Part shown: positions 4,784-6,159 of the stretch, in pieces
Numbering within the stretch: the stretch's first letter is position 1
Layout: the number at the start of each line of letters is the position of its first letter
DNA from: Clostridia bacterium DTU080
GTDB lineage: Bacteria > Bacillota > Limnochordia > DTU080
Direction of reading: 5' to 3'
DNA: 6,159 nucleotides
Assembly (NCBI GenBank): GCA_001513395.1
Contig: LFTP01000263.1
Location: 1-6,159, forward strand
Translations under genes and position numbers: made by a program
The notes under the pieces: generated by a model
The model's input: only the letters and a program-made list of their open reading frames with translations
Told to the model about the DNA's origin: nothing
Database searches by the model: none

Positions 4784-5550
4784 TAGATGGCTTCCTCCCC
4801 CAGGTAGGCTTTGATCACACGCGGGTTTGATCGCACCTCAGCCGGCGTTCCCTCTGCGATGGTCATTCCGTAGTCCAACACCGTGATGTGTTCGCAGATA
4901 CCCATAACCAGATTCATGTCATGTTCAATGAGGAGTATTGTGACTTCGAAATCCCGTCGGATGCGCTGAATGAACTCCATTAATTGAGCCGTTTCGTTCG
5001 GATTCATCCCGGCTGCGGGCTCGTCCAACAGGAGCAATCGCGGTCGGGTAGCCAGGGCCCGGGCAATCTCCAAGAGCCGCTGATCCCCGTATGGCAGGTT
5101 GCCTGCGATCTGTTCGGCTTTATCATCAAGGCCCAAGATACGCAACAACTCAAGCGATGACTCAACGATTTCGGCCTCTTCTTTGGCGATACCAAGATGC
5201 AACAGAGCCTTGACAAAACCGTACTTGACATGTCTGTGCTGGGCTATCATGACGTTCTCCAAGACCGAGCGGTTGGCGAACAAGCGGATGTTTTGGAAAG
5301 TACGAGCCAAGCCCAGTCGGGTGACGGCATGAGGAGGCAGATGCGTGATCTCTTGACCGGCGAATACGATCTGTCCCTCAGTGGGACGGAGCAAGCCGGA
5401 AATCATGTTGAACACGGTAGTCTTGCCTGCTCCGTTCGGCCCGATCAGTCCAACGAGACTTCCTTCTTCTACTTTGAGATTTAGATTAGATACGGCACGC
5501 AGACCGCCAAAGGTCATGGCAAGCCCGCGTGTTTCAAGAAGCACCGCCAA
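4783..5550 (-). CDS. livG: Branched-chain amino acid ABC transporter ATP-binding protein LivG
   Basis: This is the first ATPase of the LIV-type importer. The 255 residues match the family. Motifs in order: Walker A GPNGAGKT at 37-44, Q-loop ARTFQNIRLF at 82-91 (Q86; typical of LivG), signature LPYGDQR at 152-158, Walker B LLLLDEP at 172-178, AAGMNPNET at 179-187, and the switch histidine H210 in LLIEHDMNLVMGI. The C-terminus has the LivG-type extension with EGTPAEV and IKAYLGE. The TTG at 5550 has AAGGAGG nine bases upstream; a GTG two codons later is an alternative. The gene overlaps the end of livM by 17 bases and abuts livF by one base, which suggests tight translational coupling. The exact substrate is not proven by the ATPase itself. 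Confidence 0.95.
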   Translation of the reverse strand: MAVLLETRGLAMTFGGLRAVSNLNLKVEEGSLVGLIGPNGAGKTTVFNMISGLLRPTEGQIVFAGQEITHLPPHAVTRLGLARTFQNIRLFANRSVLENVMIAQHRHVKYGFVKALLHLGIAKEEAEIVESSLELLRILGLDDKAEQIAGNLPYGDQRLLEIARALATRPRLLLLDEPAAGMNPNETAQLMEFIQRIRRDFEVTILLIEHDMNLVMGICEHITVLDYGMTIAEGTPAEVRSNPRVIKAYLGEEAI

Positions 5551-6159
5551 CCCGCTCCCCCTCCTTCTTCGGCAACACCAACGACGGCAGATCGAACTCC
5601 TTGGAACCCATAAGGCCCGAAGGTCTGAAGACCATCATCAAGATCAGAGCCAGACTGTATATGATCATGCGTTGATAGGGCCAGGGTGCCAGTACCATCG
5701 ACAGGAAAGTGAGCAAGACGGCGGCCAATACTGATCCCGTAAGGCTTCCCATGCCGCCGAGGACGACGATGATGAGAGTCTCTACGGAACGCAAGAATCC
5801 AAAGCTCTGAGGACTGATGATGAAGAAGGCATGAGCATACAACACTCCTGCCAGACCGGCGAAAAAGGCCCCGATGGTGAACGCGGCCACTTTGTAAACG
5901 GTGGTGTTGATACCCATAGCCGAGGCGGCAATCTCATCTTCGCGCACAGCGATACATGCTCTGCCATGGGCCGAATTGATCCAGTTGCGAAGCACCAACA
6001 CCGTCAAGACCACCATGGCCGCGAGCCAGGCAAATGAGGTATAGCGGCGGGTGATCACAAAACCATGGGCACCGCCTACATAGGCCCAGTTGAGGAACAT
6101 GACGCGTATGATCTCACCGAAGCCCAACGTGGCGATGGCCAGATAGTCCCCTCGCAGCC
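5534..6159 (-). CDS. livM: LivM-type branched-chain amino acid ABC permease, partial (N-terminus off the right edge)
   Basis: This is a permease subunit of the LIV-type importer (BPD_transp_2 family), embedded in the cytoplasmic membrane. The frame stays open to the window edge, so the N-terminus is missing; 207 C-terminal residues are visible out of roughly 300-350 usual for the family. The first visible residues, LRGDYLAIATLGFGEIIR, are a strongly conserved LivM segment. GRACIAVREDEIAASAMGIN at visible 65-84 is the cytoplasmic loop that contacts the ATPase. Membrane helices follow at about 41-59, 90-110, 125-160 and 160-177 of the visible part, then PSGLMG and a polar tail ending in a lysine/glutamate-rich stretch. 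An internal TTG at 6127 could be mistaken for a start, but it sits in the middle of the conserved motif. The gene overlaps livG by 17 bases. LivH and the binding protein are expected beyond the edge. Confidence 0.95.
   Translation of the reverse strand, partial: LRGDYLAIATLGFGEIIRVMFLNWAYVGGAHGFVITRRYTSFAWLAAMVVLTVLVLRNWINSAHGRACIAVREDEIAASAMGINTTVYKVAAFTIGAFFAGLAGVLYAHAFFIISPQSFGFLRSVETLIIVVLGGMGSLTGSVLAAVLLTFLSMVLAPWPYQRMIIYSLALILMMVFRPSGLMGSKEFDLPSLVLPKKEGERVGGAS

Noticed and set aside
5077..5097. LPYGDQR instead of LSGGQ signature in LivG
   Set aside because: LivG proteins commonly have LSYG or LPYG signatures; this is ordinary family variation.
5381..5734. A 117-codon plus-strand open frame over livG and livM
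   Set aside because: It is antisense to strongly conserved transporter genes and has low-complexity composition with no recognisable domain.
6125..6127. TTG at 6127 as the start of a short permease
   Set aside because: The conserved LivM segment RGDYLAIATLGFGEII runs through this codon and the frame stays open to the edge, so the gene is cut by the window and not truncated.

Overview
The window looks like ordinary chromosomal DNA from a bacterium, most plausibly a Gram-positive of the Bacillota (Firmicutes) type. This is an inference from three things: strong Shine-Dalgarno sites close to the AAGGAGGTGATC consensus, free use of GTG and TTG starts, and a stand-alone Amidase_6-type domain. I cannot name a genus. 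No mobile element, CRISPR array, rRNA, tRNA or phage gene was found, and both strands are densely coded.

Layout from left to right. (1) Positions 28-633, minus strand: two small unrecognised genes in one probable operon, a 106-residue histidine-rich protein followed by an 87-residue leucine-rich coiled-coil protein. (2) Positions 708-747: a strong minus-strand intrinsic terminator. (3) Positions 780-1772, minus strand: a xylose-isomerase-like TIM-barrel sugar (phosphate) isomerase/epimerase. (4) Positions 1773-1924: a divergent intergenic region with a candidate extended -10 promoter and an imperfect palindrome. (5) Positions 1925-2269, plus strand: a HesB/IscA-like (A-type) iron-sulfur protein with an unusual C-terminal cysteine pattern, closed by a plus-strand terminator at 2291-2319. 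(6) Positions 2322-2936, minus strand: a putative amidase (Amidase_6-like). (7) Positions 3015-3293, plus strand: a small, very hydrophobic membrane protein. (8) Positions 3311-3340: a perfect 12-bp hairpin between convergent genes. (9) Positions 3365-6159, minus strand: the 3' part of a branched-chain amino acid (LIV-type) ABC transporter operon. It reads livM (partial, running off the right edge), livG, livF, then a CBS-CBS-ACT protein.

The right-hand operon is the clearest functional unit. LivM is a permease subunit. LivG and LivF are the two ATPases, with overlapping reading frames that suggest translational coupling. The CBS-ACT protein at the end could sense adenine nucleotides and an amino acid, and so connect transport or metabolism with energy state and amino acid level; that link is inferred. 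The binding protein (LivK/J) and the second permease (LivH) are not in the window and would be expected beyond the right edge. The remaining genes look like independent units.

I see no convincing new multi-gene system. The points most worth a second look are the A-type iron-sulfur protein with CxxCxxxC in place of CGC, the CBS-ACT gene in the LIV operon, and the unrecognised two-gene operon at the left.
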